The notes under the pieces were generated by a model, which was not told the origin of the DNA, made no database searches, and saw nothing but the letters and a program-made list of their open reading frames with translations. DNA of 64,000 nt from Bettongia penicillata ogilbyi. Lineage: Eukaryota > Chordata > Mammalia > Diprotodontia > Potoroidae. How positions within the stretch are numbered: position 1 is the first letter of the stretch; every line of letters starts with the position of its first letter. The stretch lies in the NCBI GenBank assembly GCA_023548195.1, contig JAJHZJ010000220.1, forward strand, positions 1,867,279-1,931,278. Reading direction: 5' to 3'. Made by a program: the position numbers and the translations under genes. This document shows positions 1 to 11,764 of the stretch, piece by piece.

Positions 1-696
1 CTCTCTTCTATCAATTCTCCCTTCTCTTGTCCCCATCTTCTCTTTTGTCCTGTAGGGTCAGATGAATTTCTATTCCCCATTAACTGTATTTCTTATTTCC
101 TAGTAGCAACAACAATACTAAACTGTTGTTCCTAAAACTTTGAGTTCCAAATTCTCGCCATCCCTCCCTTCCCACCCATTCCCTTTGGGAAGGCAGGCAA
201 TTCAATATAGGCCATATCTGTGTAGTTTTGCAAATGACTTCCATAACAGTCATGTTGTGTAAGACTAACTATATTTCCCTCCATCCTATCCTGCCCCACA
301 TTGTTTCTATTCTGTCTTTTGATCCTGTCCCTCCTTGAGTGTTGACTTCAAATTGCTCCCTCCTCCCATTGCCCTCCCTTCCATCATCCTCCCCACCCTG
401 CTTATCTCCTTCTCCCCCACTTTCCTGTATTGTAAGATAGATTTTCATACCAAAATGAGTGTTCATTTTATTCCTTCCTTTAGTTGAATGTGATGAGGGT
501 AAACTTCATGTTTTTTTCTCAGCTCTCCTATTTTTCCCTCCACTAAAAAATCTCCTGCTTGCCTCTTGAATGAGAGATAATTTACCCTCCATTTCACCAC
601 CTCCCCTCCCACTACATTTTTCTCTCACCGTTTACATTAATTTCTTTTAAGATATGATCCCATCCTATTCAGTTCACTCTGTGCTCTCTCTCTTTG

Positions 697-709
697 TATG
701 TGTGCGCGC

Positions 710-762
<53 letters not shown>

Positions 763-766
763 TCTG
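697..766. repeat. (TG)n microsatellite in element A linker
   Basis: About twenty TG units (pure core 714-755) with a mixed TGTGCGCG lead-in. Copies B and D carry a CA/TG-rich tract at the same place just after ORF1, so the tract probably belongs to the source element and expanded locally. Confidence 0.9.
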
Positions 767-902
767 TGGTTCCATCAACTACCCAGGTACTGAAAAGTTT
801 TAAGAGTTACAAATATTGTCTTTCCATGTAGGAATGTAAATAGTTCACCTTTGGTAAGTCCTTTATGACTTCTCTTTGCTGTTTCCTTTTTCTTGCTTCT
901 TC

Positions 903-2003
903 TCATTCTTGTGTTTGAAAGACAAATTTTCTTTTCAGATCTGGTCTTTTCTTCAAGAATGCTTGAAAGTCCTCTGTTTCATTGACAGACCATATTTTCC
1001 CCTGGAGTATTATACTCAGTTTTGCTGGGTAGGTTATTCTTGATTTGAGTCCTAGTTCCTTTGACTTCTGGAATATCCTATTCCATGTCCTTTGATCCCT
1101 TAATGTAGAAGCTGCTAGATCTTGTGTTATACTGATTGTATTTCCACAATACTGAAATTGTTTCTTTCTAGCTGCTTGCAATATTTTCTTCTTGACCTGG
1201 GAATTCTGGAATTTCACCACAACGTTCCTAGGAGTTTCTCTTTTTGGATCTCTTTCAGGCGGTGATCGTTGGATTCCTTCAAAACTTATTTTGCCCACTG
1301 GTACTAGAATCTCAGGGAAGTTTTCCTTGATAATGTCATGAAAGATGATGTCTAGGTTCTTTTTTGGATCATTGCTTTCAGGTAGTCCCATAATTTTTTA
1401 AATTGTCTCTCCTGGATCTATTTTCCAGGTAAGTTGTTTTTCCCATGAGATATTTCACATTCTCTTCCATTTTTTCATTCTTTTGGTTTTGTTTGGTTAT
1501 TTCTTGGTTTCTCAGAAAGTCATTAGCCTCCATCTGTTCCATTGTAATTTTCAGAGAACTATTTCTTCAGTGAGCTTTTGAACCTCTTTTTCCAACTGGC
1601 TAATTTTGCTTTTGAAAACATTCTTCCCCTCATTGGCTTTTTGATCCTCTTTTGCCAATTGAGTTAGCCTATTTTTGAAGGTATTATTTTCTTCAGCATT
1701 TTTTTGGGTCTCCTTTAGCAAGGTATTGACCTGTTTTTCATGCTTTTCTTTCATCTCTCTCATTTCTCTTCCCAGTTTTTCCTCCACCTGTCTAACTTGA
1801 TTTTCAAAATCCTTTCTGAGCTCTTCCATGGCCTGAGCCCATTGGATATCTATTTTGGATATTTGGAGTACAGAGGCCTTGGGTTCTATGTCTTTCCTTG
1901 ATGGTAAGCATTGTTCTTCCTCATCAGAAATAAAAGGAGGAAACATCTGTTCACTAAGAAAGTAGCCATCTATGGTCTTATTTTTCTTCCCTTTTCTGGG
2001 CAT
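903..2003 (-). pseudogene. L1 ORF1p-like RNA-binding protein, copy A, frameshifted
   Basis: This is the ORF1 of element A. The family protein is a trimeric RNA-binding chaperone that coats the element transcript in a cytoplasmic RNP. The N-terminal part (2003-1551, 150 codons) starts with MPRKGKKNKTI and enters a long heptad coiled coil rich in Lys, Glu and Gln. The C-terminal part (1391-903) holds the end of the RRM-like domain and the C-terminal domain, with the family motif YPAKLS, and ends in FVFQTQE. Compared with copy B, a one-base loss near 1560 and a one-base gain in the T-run near 1391-1397 break the frame, so the locus cannot encode the full protein. Unlike B, the segment around residues 50-75 keeps the ancestral frame (WAQAMEELRKDFENQ). 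Confidence 0.8.
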
Positions 2004-2670
2004 TTTCCCAACCAGTTACTTGACTTCTGAGATTCCTCCCCACCCCCACCTAGATCCGCCCAGCTATTGCTTGGGGTCTGAGATTCAAATGCTTCTCCCC
2101 TGCCTCAGGGCTTTTAGCAGCAGGCGTGGATGGTATTCAGTGTGATCTTAAGTTCTGGTGCTTAGGTGGGGACAGGGCCGCCTCCCAGGCTCAGTTCCCT
2201 CAGGGGGTTTATGAGGAGATCTTCAGTAATGGATCTGAGGTCCTGCCTGCTCTGGTAGTCCTGGGCTGCTGCTGCCTCTGCTGCTGCCTCCTGAGGGGGC
2301 CTGAGTTATGGAGACATCCAGCTCCCCTCTTGGCCAGCCCAGAAGTTTCTCTCACTGACCAGTAATGCCTGTGAGTGGAGGGACCTTTGCGTCCTCTGGA
2401 AGTTCCATCCCTGAAGCCTGTTCGGATCTGCTCCACTCAGGGCCATGCGGCCAGGGCAAGGCAGGGCTGGGCTCTGCTGTCCAGTGTGCAGTGGACATTT
2501 GGTGGTGGTTTTTCAGGGCTCTCTGGAACAGAAATCTCATCCACAGCATTGCTGTGCAGCTTCCACTGCTCCAGAATTTGTGGGGAGTTCTTTTTACAGG
2601 AAATTTATGGGCTGTGGGTTTGGAGCTAGCATACTTGAGTCTTTCTACTCCGCCATCTTGGCTTCTCCCC
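2004..2670 (-). promoter_or_regulatory. 5'UTR/internal promoter of element A with YY1-like site
   Basis: This GC-rich block lies upstream of ORF1 A and is shared with the 5'UTRs of copies B and C. At 2650-2661 the plus strand reads CCGCCATCTTGG, which on the element strand is CCAAGATGGCGG, a strong match to the YY1 core AAGATGGCGG. Human L1 carries a YY1 site in the first 20 bases of its 5'UTR that positions transcription start; the same role here is inferred. Confidence 0.6.
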
Positions 2671-2679
2671 TGTTGTTTT

Positions 2680-3972
2680 CTTTTTTAATTATCTTTCCTT
2701 AATTGATTTTCCAGGTAAGTTGCTTTTCTTTTGAGACATTTCACTTTTTTCTATTTTTTTCATTCTTTTAACTTTGTTTTATTGTTTCTTGAAGTTGCAT
2801 GGAGTTAGTAACTTCCATTTGTTTAATTATAATTTTTAAGGAATTATTTTTTTCAGTCAGTTTTTGTACTTTTTCCAACTGGTTAATTCTGATTTTTAAT
2901 ATTTTCTCATCTTCAGTTAATTTTCATGCATTGCTTTTAACCATTAGGCCAATTTGTTTTTAAGGCAATATTTTCGCTTGTGATTTCTATACTTCTTTTA
3001 TCAGGCTTTTAATTCCTTTTTCATAATTTTCTTGCATTACTCTCATTCCTTCCTCTATCATTTACCTCTTTCTTCATTTCTTCCAGGAATTCCTGCTGGT
3101 CTTGGGTCTAATTAGCATTTTTCTTTGAGGCTTTGCACTTGTTCTCACATCATTGTTTTCTTCCAAGCTTGGATCTCGATCTTCCCTGCTTCTGTAGTAG
3201 ATATTTATGGTCAAGTTCTTTTATTGTTACTTGTTTGCTCGTATTCCCAGACTATTTTTTCACTTTGAACTTCATGTTAAAGTTGGACCCCAGTCATATT
3301 TGATGGGAAATTACTGTCCCAAGCTTCAGGCTTTTTCATGCTTCTGTTTCCATAGCTAGATTTGGGGGTCTTCAAGTTTTCAGTGCTTCCAAGGTAGCAT
3401 GGGTAGGTGTGGTTACTATTTTCTTCTGGTATTCTTTCTGATCTTTACCCAGGAAGAGACCCATACTCCCCCGCAGTCCCAAATATGGGTGTTCCTTTGA
3501 CCCTCGAACTGTGACCTATGCACACCTTCCCTTCTTGGTGTTAAAACTGTAACTAGAGTCCCTGCTCTCTTGTGACAAATCTCAAGGGCTCCTCTCTAAC
3601 CTGGAAATTTGAGCCAGAATTACTTATGAACAACAGAGTTGCCAATTAGCATCATCTGCACTCATTGTCAGGAAAAGATTCCCTTCAACCTCTTTTGACT
3701 AGTTGTCCAACTGGTACAGCTATCATGGTGCCTTCAAGGATTATTTATGGTGCTCCTTACAAGACTCTGGACCTGTACCCATTCCAGTGTTAACCAGAAT
3801 TCTCCTGAAGATTTCCCAAGTTGTCTTAGGTTGGAAATATGTCTCCTCCTTTGTTGACTCTGCCACTTTAAAATTTGATTTGAAGTATTATTTTAAAGTT
3901 GTTTGGAGGGGATATTAGAAGAGTTCAGCTGAATCTGAGGCTGTCCTCTGCCATCTTGTCTCTCCCCTCTCC
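2680..3972 (-). mobile_element. Older L1-type element: 5'UTR and N-terminal half of ORF1
   Basis: On the minus strand a 5' end with CAAGATGGCAG lies at about 3950-3972, followed by a long 5'UTR and the coiled-coil half of an ORF1 (about 3240-2690). The coiled coil is recognisable by Lys/Glu/Gln heptads, but stops occur in every frame. Homology ends at 2680 where element A begins, which fits A having inserted into this ORF1. The 5'UTR differs from that of A-C, so this is another, more decayed subfamily. Confidence 0.6.
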
Positions 3973-5685
3973 AAGATTTGTTTTAACAATCTCAAGAAAA
4001 ACATTATGGTATCTATTCTATCAGACACAGCTAACTACACTTCTCCAAGTCCTCTCCTTGATATCACCAAACAAACAAAAATTATAGATTCTGCAAACTT
4101 CTGTTTCCATTAAGCCCTACATAGATATTTGTATAATGGTAAGTACTCTGCATAAAACACAGGGATATTTTGGTTTAATTTTTCAGGAGCTGTCAACAGT
4201 CAACAAATTTTCTATCTTTCTAAAATTCTGTCAAGTCGATTTATTCATACACAGAAACCTAGCAACTATACATGTCAAAATAAAGGCAATAAATGTTGCC
4301 AAATCATAAGTTTCATTAAAAAAACACATGTTTTGTGTTCTAAGCACTTTGTAAATTTTTTAGAAAAGAATATTCAATTCTTTTCACTTTGTGTCTCGAA
4401 TGAGGTGAGCCAAACCAGCTCCAGATGAAACATTTGATTAAGTGGAGAGAGAAAACATTTCTGCCTTGCTGATGAGTAAAATGATCTTTCCTTTCCTTTG
4501 TCCTTTTATTCTTCAACTTTCTTCAATTACTCCAGCAGATTTACAAGTAAATCATTTTATTATAGCTAAATTATTTATGTTTTAATTTTTTAAAAAAGTC
4601 TCCTAGTTATATTAGTTATATCTAAAACTATAGTTTTAGTATATTAGTAAACTATATTAGTTATATCTAAAACTATAAGCAGTTAAGCTCTACAGCTGTC
4701 ATCTCTACAGCCTAACTCTAGATAGAGTGGACACTGCTCACTTCTCTTCATCATTCAATGAAATCTTCTGGTTAAAATAAATATATCATTGTGTGTCTAA
4801 TCAGGCCATTTATTGCCAACTAAAATTTTTTTGTCAAATGAATTGAGAACTGCTAAAATGTTATTTCAATGTACTGAATCAGTTCCTAATCATCCAAAAA
4901 GAAAACAAAACCATATACACAATAAGACTGACAATGTCAATTTAAATTATTATTATTACCTATATCATATACAATGGAACTGAGTTACTATTACTTTTTA
5001 GTATTTAGTGCTCAAATATACTTACACATGTTCTGTGTCAGATACACACATACACCCCCCCCCACCACCCTCCCCCCCCCCACACACAAACAAACACCAT
5101 GGTCAGGGCAAAGGTTTGCTTTATTGAGGACCTGCATCTTGGTAGGATGACTAAAGGTTCTGGCTTTATTGTCTCTGTATAATGTGTCAAAATTCCAGGA
5201 TGATTGGATCATTGAATATGGAGAATTCTTACTATAAAACTATAAATTTTCCTGAGAAATATGTTCCTCTCTCAACAAAATTAATTTGTTGCCCAATAAA
5301 TAAAATCTTAAACTGTTAATTGCAGAACAAGGTAAGATTTATACTGGCACAGAGGATTTCTTCATCCAGAATTCAAATAATACACAAGTTCTAGAAATCT
5401 GTCATCTAAATAAATTTTCTCTGCCCAGTATGCAAGTCCACTCAGATTGGAACAGTAGAGTTTTGAAGACTGTCTGATAAGCATGAACTCACTTTATACT
5501 CTTTCAACATGAGTCAGATTACTGAAATGCAAGAGTGACTTTGGGAATTATAAGGTCACATAATTGAAATTGGCATGGTTATTGCATAACTTTTTCTCTT
5601 GATTTTGCGTACTTTATTCTGTATAGTTCATGCAAACATTCACAAATTTTTCTGAAACCACCCTTTTATCCATTTCTTATTTCAG
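3973..5685. other. Unassigned AT-rich sequence
   Basis: I recognise no gene or repeat family across this interval. It contains a 26-bp direct repeat (4607-4632 and 4652-4677), an 18-bp palindrome between them, and a C-rich then CA-rich simple tract at 5050-5095. Confidence 0.4.
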
Positions 5686-5865
5686 AATAATATTTCATTA
5701 CATTCATATCCTGTATTTGTTCAATAGCTCCTTGTTTTGGTATTGGTTCAAAAATAGAGAAGTTTATCAGTGGAACAGATTGGATACACAAACAAACACA
5801 CCTAGGAAGATATTTCAATAAAACAAAATAAATTTTAAAAAACAAACAAAAAACTGCTAGGATAT

Positions 5866-6015
5866 GTATGTATGCATATATACACATATATGTATGTATG
5901 TGTATGTATAAATGTATATGATGTATATGCTTACATGCCTATGTAAATATAAATATATATATATGCACCTTGGTATTATTTATATATAGATATCTACATA
6001 TAAATACACACACAC
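5866..6015. repeat. TATG/TA/CA-rich simple repeat
   Basis: An imperfect mixture of TATG, TATA and CACA units separates two parts of the L1 3' fragment. Confidence 0.7.
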
Positions 6016-6719
6016 AGACCAACATCTAGCTTCACATATTTAGATAAACTTCAAATAACATGTAGATGTTATTTGATATTTTAGGATAAAAGATAATATC
6101 AAAACAAATTAGAGAGTCACAGAAGAAATCCTTTTTGAATCTAGAAATAGGGGAAGATTCATGACCAAATAAAAGATGGAGATGATCAAACTAATAAAAT
6201 TGATTTTTTTTTTACATAAAATTGAAATGTTTTTCGACAAATAAAACAGTACTGTTCATATTGGGAGGGACACCATTAGCTGAGTGGGGAAAATCTATGA
6301 AGGAAGGTTCTATCATAAAGTTTTCATGTCTAAGATACATGAGAAAAATTGATTCAAATTTATAAAAACAGTTTCCCAATTGATAAATTGTGAAAAGATA
6401 TGAGTGTAAAGTTATTGAGGGAAGAAGTCTGAGTTACAAATAGCCACAGAATATAGAAAAAAAAAGTGTTCCATATCACTGATAATAGGGAAATGAAAAA
6501 TTAAAGCAAGGTTCTGTGGTTCCACTTTGCATTTATCCAAAATGAGTAAAACCAAGAGAACATTGTATAAAGTAATAGCAACGTTGTTTTAAGAATAACT
6601 TTGAGAGAATAAGTCATTTTGACTACTATAAATACCCAAATTAACTATAAAGGACATTTGGAGGAAAATGCTATCTGTATCCAGAAAAAGAACTAAAAAA
6701 CAGAAGTGTATATAGCATA

Positions 6720-6723
<4 letters not shown>

Positions 6724-6757
<34 letters not shown>
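6724..6757. repeat. (CA)n microsatellite
   Basis: About seventeen perfect CA units within the 3'UTR of the L1 fragment. Confidence 0.95.
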
Positions 6758-6760
<3 letters not shown>

Positions 6761-6962
6761 TTGTGTCTAATGGTAGCCATCTCTAGGTTGGCAGTTGAGT
6801 GGTAGGGAAGAAAAAAAGAAATTTACAGGATAATTTTGTTTTATATTTGTATATGCAAGTTTGCATGCTAGAATTTCAGTTTCATGTGCAATCTTCTTTA
6901 TTATGTATTATGTTATGTAAATGCTTGTTTTATTCTGTAAATTAAAAATAAAATTAAAAAAA

Positions 6963-7665
6963 GAATACAAAGAGTCAATGACTGATTATTAAGAAACAAA
7001 ATACCTACTCTTTGCTTCTCATCTTTTTTTTTCTTTCTAGTTGACTATCCTCTGATAATTTCATTCATTATGCCTTAACATTTTCATCCAAGATGTGGCA
7101 AAAAGAAGAGAAATGCAACTCAAATTAAGATGCTGTAGCTATGCCAGTTTTCTTACATCCAGTAGGCTCAGTATTGGTGGAAATGATTGTCTCTTGATGG
7201 GACAGGTACTGAGAAGGGTGAGTCATCTCAAGAGGTCAGGAGTATACATATTTAATTCAGCAGGGTACTGATGGCATATTGAAAACTGGAGCTAATTCAA
7301 TTCTAACCTACTGATAGTGACAAAACTATTCTATGCAACCTTTAATAAATTACAAATGTGTATTATAGTTCACTGAATATCAATTAATTTTGATATTGAA
7401 GTTTGTCTTTCCTCATTCACTCATATTTGAGATATCCTATCAATGGAGATGTAATGATGCCATTTTTAATAACAATAAAATGCTGTGCTAGGATTACCTG
7501 ATAAATGATAATTATCCATGTTTGAGACTATATTTATAAAGCTACTTATTTTAAAATGACATGTATAATCAGGAAGGTACAGATAGATATAGAAATAAAT
7601 AGATAACAACTAAGTCATCTATAATTTGATTCCTCAGAGAATTTGATATTCAGTAGTTTCAAAAA
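6963..7665. other. Unassigned AT-rich sequence
   Basis: No coding signal, RNA gene or recognisable repeat seen. Confidence 0.4.
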
Positions 7666-7669
7666 ACTC

Positions 7670-7800
7670 AGTTAAAGAAATGCTAATTAAGTACCTACTA
7701 TGTGCTGCAGGGTCCTGTGCTAAGCTCTTTTCATATAATGAAAGAAACAAAACATTTAAGTCATTAAGGAACTTAAATTCTATTGGAGGAGCAGTTAAAA
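7670..7800 (-). mobile_element. L2 3'-end fragment
   Basis: The plus strand reads as the reverse complement of the L2 3' terminus: AAGTACCTACTATGTGC, then GTGCTAAGCTCTTT, then a degraded match to the GAGCTTACATTCTA segment near 7765-7790. Confidence 0.55.
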
Positions 7801-8397
7801 ATATGTAGGATTATAAAGTTTATATAAAAAATATGTAAGATGATACATAAAATTTTAGTAAAGTTAAAATCTAATTAAAAACAAAGAAATTAATAGTATT
7901 TCAAGAGATATGAAGCACTAAAAATGAATGGATTAGCTAATGTCTCATGTAGAACTTGACATGAGTCTATCAATGAAAGAGGACAAGGATTCTAAGAGAC
8001 AGAAACAAGAAGGGAGTTCATTACAAAAATACTTCATTGTGGGATATGATGTATAGTAAACATCTGAAGGTCCAGCAATATCATAGAATCAAATTTTGAA
8101 TGCATGATTTTTATTTGAAAAGTTCTGAGAGCTCGTGAGATAGTGAATCAAAAATTTCAAAGAATTACAGACGCATTATACTATAGAGATATTGGCGGCA
8201 CTTTGTAGGTAAGAACTTCATACCTCTGATGCTTTGACCAATCTAGTCAAATTCAGAAAAGCTCATTATTTGAATGATTGTTGGTTGTTAAAATTTTGTT
8301 CTATAGAAACTCTACTATGTCACAGGAAAATGTCATTAGAAAGGAGAATTCAGGCATTTCACTCAAATATAACTGCCTTCGGTGATGTCTTTTTGTG

Positions 8398-8505
8398 CCT
8401 CATCACCTTCTACATTGTGTTCATCCTTCATTGCCAAAGAAGACCATGCCATCAGAGAAATGATGACATGACTTGCACTTGACTTTTTTTGAGGGAGATG
8501 GTAAC
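8398..8505 (-). mobile_element. Truncated copy of SINE family R
   Basis: The interval matches the 3' part of a roughly 290-bp repeat found four more times here (18.1, 28.3, 40.9 and 56.8 kb). Shared landmarks are AAGAAGACCATG.CATCAGAG and ATGACTTGCACTTGACTTT. It is cut after about 105 bases. Confidence 0.7.
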
Positions 8506-8621
8506 ATAATGGTAGGAAGGGTATCTTATCTAAAATGTTTATCTTCTTCCTCCAGTGGAGGTCACAAACCATTGGTTTTGTATAATCTTCAACTATAGAC
8601 TTCCTATCACTTTCTTGAGGA

Positions 8622-8800
8622 GCAGTATTGCAAAAAATCAAATAGAAACTATACTTAAGGATCCCTGAACCTTCATATTGACTTAGAAAACCATATAGTA
8701 ACATTATCTATGATCTATTTTATTTTCATTTATTTTGTTAAATATTTCCCAAATAGGTATTAATCTGGTTTGGTCCACTTTGGTCACATATTTGACACCT
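8622..8800. mobile_element. hAT-type MITE (family 2)
   Basis: The interior (TCAAATAGAAAC, then TTTTGTTAAATATTTCCCAA) matches a second copy at 13744-13912. The right end reads TATTTGACACC; the left end GCAGTATTGCAAAA is a degraded inverse, as expected of a terminal inverted repeat resembling GGTGTCAAA. Assignment to hAT rests on remembered family sequence. Confidence 0.45.
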
Positions 8801-8997
8801 ATTTTATACAAAACTCATTCAACTTGCTATTCAACCATTGCTAGTAGATAAATACCTAGTTTTCATGCTGTTTTCTGTAGTTGTAGCTATTTTAGCAAGA
8901 CAGAACAGAACTGAAACAAGTAAGATTTTAGAACATGATGGAAGATATGATTGTGGCTTTGTGGTCAATGAATTATATGTGTGAGAATGTATGTATA

Positions 8998-9000
<3 letters not shown>

Positions 9001-9051
<51 letters not shown>

Positions 9052-9055
9052 TATA
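9001..9055. repeat. (TA)n-(CA)n microsatellite
   Basis: About nineteen TA units (9005-9041) followed by CACACAC and ATATATG. Confidence 0.95.
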
Positions 9056-9339
9056 TGTTATGAAAATATGGCTTTCAATGACTGGAGTAAAGCTGTTACA
9101 GAAAGGACCAATTACTATAGGAGGTGTCGGTTGTTGCTGCTGTTGTGCTGTTGCTGTTATCTCTCCAGTATCACTGAAATAAAACTTTCCAAAGAAAGAG
9201 TTAGATCCAGAGCCTGTAATTTTTTCTGTGGGCTAATTACTTCTGCTAGTTATCTTCACTACAAAAGACGTATTTCCCAACATACCAAGAATTACTACTT
9301 GTTAACACTGTCCCAAAGACATAGACGCGTCTCATGTAG

Positions 9340-9400
9340 TCAAATCAAGTCAACAAGCTTTTATTAAGCACCTATTTTTCCTAGGCACATGAAAGAGCTA
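9340..9400 (-). mobile_element. Short L2 3'-terminus fragment
   Basis: TCAACAAGCTTTTATTAAGC followed by ACCTATTTTTCCTAGGCAC is the reverse complement of an L2 tail. Confidence 0.5.
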
Positions 9401-9639
9401 AGTGACCAGTTATGCTCCTCACTGATTTCATTATATTGATTGTCACAGGTATGAGATCAATGATTTGTAGTCAAATTTTAATTTAATTTCAAATTAACTT
9501 TTCCTCACTACAGATTACTACCCAAATGCTAAAATACATGTAAATCCCAATTTAAAAAATACTTCAACATGTTATCATATATACACTTACAGATACTTAA
9601 GAATGAGGATAAAGAATATGTCCTGAGTTATGTTCTTTT

Positions 9640-11115
9640 GTCATAATATACCCTTTCTCTCAATATTCTCCTCAGTTCAAGTGTTCAAGTATTATTTATA
9701 TGCAAGTGACTGTCAAGTCTACCTACCCAGCCCTGTTCTCTCTTCACTTCTTCAGACCTAAATTATCAACTACCTACTGAACAGTTATTAATGGACATAT
9801 CAAAGTCAGTATATCCAAAACAAAACTAATTATCTTTCTTTCTAAATACAGTCCAATTTCTTACTTGACTTTCTTCCCCCTCAAGGGCACCATCATCCTT
9901 CTAGTCTTTCAGTTTGGTGAACTCAAAATCTTTTTCTTCATTTTCCCTTATCCTCTACAACCTACCAACAACCAAATCTTGTCAATTCTATCTCTGCATC
10001 TCTCACAACTATATCCTCCTGTCTACTTAAGTAATCACTACCTTTGTCCAAGTGCTCATCACCTTTTATCTACAGTATTAAAATAATCTTCCTATTGGTC
10101 TTCCTGCCTCAAGTCTTGTCTATTCTTTACACAACTACAAAATTTATTCCTAAAATATAGATATATGTCTCTCCTCCAATGAAAAAGGTTCAGGATTAAA
10201 TAATTTTCTTGTTTTTGTAATTGAAAGTCTTTAAATTTCATGCTATACTCAAGCTTTTCAAGCTAATTTCAGAATACATTCCTCATGAACTCTGTAGTCA
10301 GGTCAGACTCTATTACTTACTTTATCTTACTACTTACTAATTTCCTATCTCCATATTTTTCCTCACATATATTGACTGCCCCTCATTCCAGGAATATACT
10401 GACTTTTCAAATTTCCCTCTAAGAATCTCTTGTTCAGGAGAACATTATACACAGCATCAACCACAGTGTATGAGAACTGTTTCTGGTAGACTCAGCCCTT
10501 CACAGCAATGCAAAGACCTAAAATAATCCCGAAGGACTATTGAGGCAAAATGCTATCCACATCCAGAGAAAGAACTATGGAATTGTAATGCAGAATAAAA
10601 CAGAATATTTTCTCTTCTGTTATGTTTCCTTTTGTTTTTTCTCATGGCTTCTCCCATTCATTTTAATTATTCCATGCAGCATAACTAATGTGAAAATGTG
10701 GTTAATAAGAATGTATGTGTAAAACCCATATAACATTTCATGCTGTCTCAGGGAGGGAGGAGAGAAAGGAGGGGGAGAAAATCTGAGTTTTGTGAAGTGA
10801 CCGTAGAAAACTGAAAACAAATAAAATAATTATTTAAAAAAAGAATCTCTTGATTTCCTTAAAACATCTCTCATGTACAAAACTTCTGCAGAGTTCTGCC
10901 TGCTTCCCTACCTACTAATATATCACTATATATAACCTTTGAAAATTTAATTTATTTTATATGCATTTTACATTACTTTTATTGGTATATTTTTATTTCT
11001 CCTGATGAAATGTAAGCTCCTTGAAGACAGGAATTGTTTCATTCCAAACGTACCTCCAGTACCTACCAGGTTCTGATATAATAGGTACTTAATAAATACC
11101 TATTGATTAACTGAG
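9640..11115 (+). mobile_element. L2 (3' half), split by an L1 insertion
   Basis: A sense L2 whose ORF2-derived and 3' sequence can be followed across the interval. It ends in the diagnostic L2 terminus: GTAAGCTCCTTGAAGACAGG at about 11010, then TAGGTACTTAATAAATACC at about 11083. The element is cut at 10433-10852 by a sense L1 3' end and its target duplication, so the L1 is younger. No open frame remains. Confidence 0.65.
10433..10840 (+). mobile_element. 5'-truncated L1 with 12-bp target site duplication
   Basis: A 0.4-kb L1 3' end with the marsupial-type 3'UTR: AATGCTATCCACATCCAGAG at 10549, a T-rich stretch, AACCCATATAACATTTCATG, a purine-rich GGAGGGAGGAGAGAAAGGAG tract and an A-rich end. 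It is flanked by perfect copies of AAGAATCTCTTG at 10421-10432 and 10841-10852, the hallmark of L1-type target-primed insertion. Confidence 0.85.
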
Positions 11116-11760
11116 TTAGATCCCTTCAGTTGTTTGACCAAAAAAATTGCTAAATGTGGGAAAGAAGATCATTTTTCAGGTTAAGTTATGGCCTCTTCTT
11201 AGGTACTTATCCAGTGGATTCACTAGAGAAACAAAAAATATTAGTCTTAATTCACAAGAAACAATCTTTAGAGGTAGATCTAAGTTGTTTATAAAGCAAT
11301 GAAATTGGTTGAGATCAGGAAAGAAACAGGGATATTGACTAAAAAGGAAAAACAATTCATAATAAGAGCCTGGAGAATAAGCGTGTTTAGATCACAAAAA
11401 TCTCTCCCTTTTCTAGCCTAAAACAATACATATTCAGGTTTATTCACTATCCCCCAGTGCTTTTAACACTTTCATTTAAAAGTTAATACTACATATGACA
11501 GTTATAAAATTATCTCAGTATTCTGTGCCTCATACCTCAACCAGATGCTTCTGTCAGCTTCCTACAAAAATAATAGGGCTAATACTCCTGTGCAGGAATA
11601 ACATATAGAAGCACACAAAGAGGAGAGATTTTGTACTATAGACTCAAAAGGGGTTGTAGTTAATGTCTGAAACAACACAGTCACATAAGTATAGGTATAA
11701 AGCTCAAAGAATGAACTCAAAGAAAGATTACATGGAAGACACATGAAAGTGTGTCAGTTG
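11116..11760. other. Unassigned AT-rich sequence
   Basis: Nothing recognisable beyond short A-rich runs. Confidence 0.4.
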
Positions 11761-11764
11761 ATAA

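Larger units (their letters stand above)
1..2670 (-). mobile_element. ORF1-only LINE (HAL1-like), copy A, 3' end cut by window edge
   Basis: Read on the minus strand, the element runs from a 5' end near 2670 through a GC-rich 5'UTR (2670-2004), ORF1 (2003-903), a short linker holding a (CA)n tract (about 900-660) and a purine-rich 3'UTR that runs off the window at base 1. No ORF2 (endonuclease/reverse transcriptase) lies between ORF1 and the 3'UTR. The same junction layout recurs in copy B, so ORF2 was probably missing from the source element and not deleted here. By comparison with copy B, about 140 bases of 3' end lie outside the window. The right edge abuts older L1 ORF1 sequence at 2680 onward, so A probably inserted into that L1. 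No target duplication can be scored because the left end is missing. Confidence 0.75.
5690..6962 (+). mobile_element. 5'-truncated L1, ORF2 C-terminal region and 3' end
   Basis: From about 5735 the sequence matches the remembered marsupial L1 ORF2 3' region: the stretch around AGTTTATCAGTGGAACAGAT, then the segment around GGAGAACATTG-type and GGAAAATGCTATCTGTATCC motifs at 6555-6690, a 3'UTR, and an A-rich tail ending near 6962. Stops are frequent. Two simple repeats have grown inside it: a TATG/TA tract (5866-6010) and (CA)n (6724-6757). The start is approximate because the 5' edge is diffuse. Confidence 0.6.

Noticed and set aside
903..1391. ORF1 frames as possible host genes
   Set aside because: Three or more related copies with LINE 5'UTR, A-tail and target duplications show they belong to retroelements.
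2126..2702. Several plus-strand frames of 79-107 codons
   Set aside because: They lie antisense in the GC-rich LINE 5'UTR; no conservation of frame with the matching regions of B and C.
5640..5735. Inverted 5' segment of the 5.7-kb L1 (twin priming)
   Set aside because: The inverted stretch seems to correspond to sequence downstream, not upstream, of the adjoining sense part, which twin priming does not give; the match is also weak.
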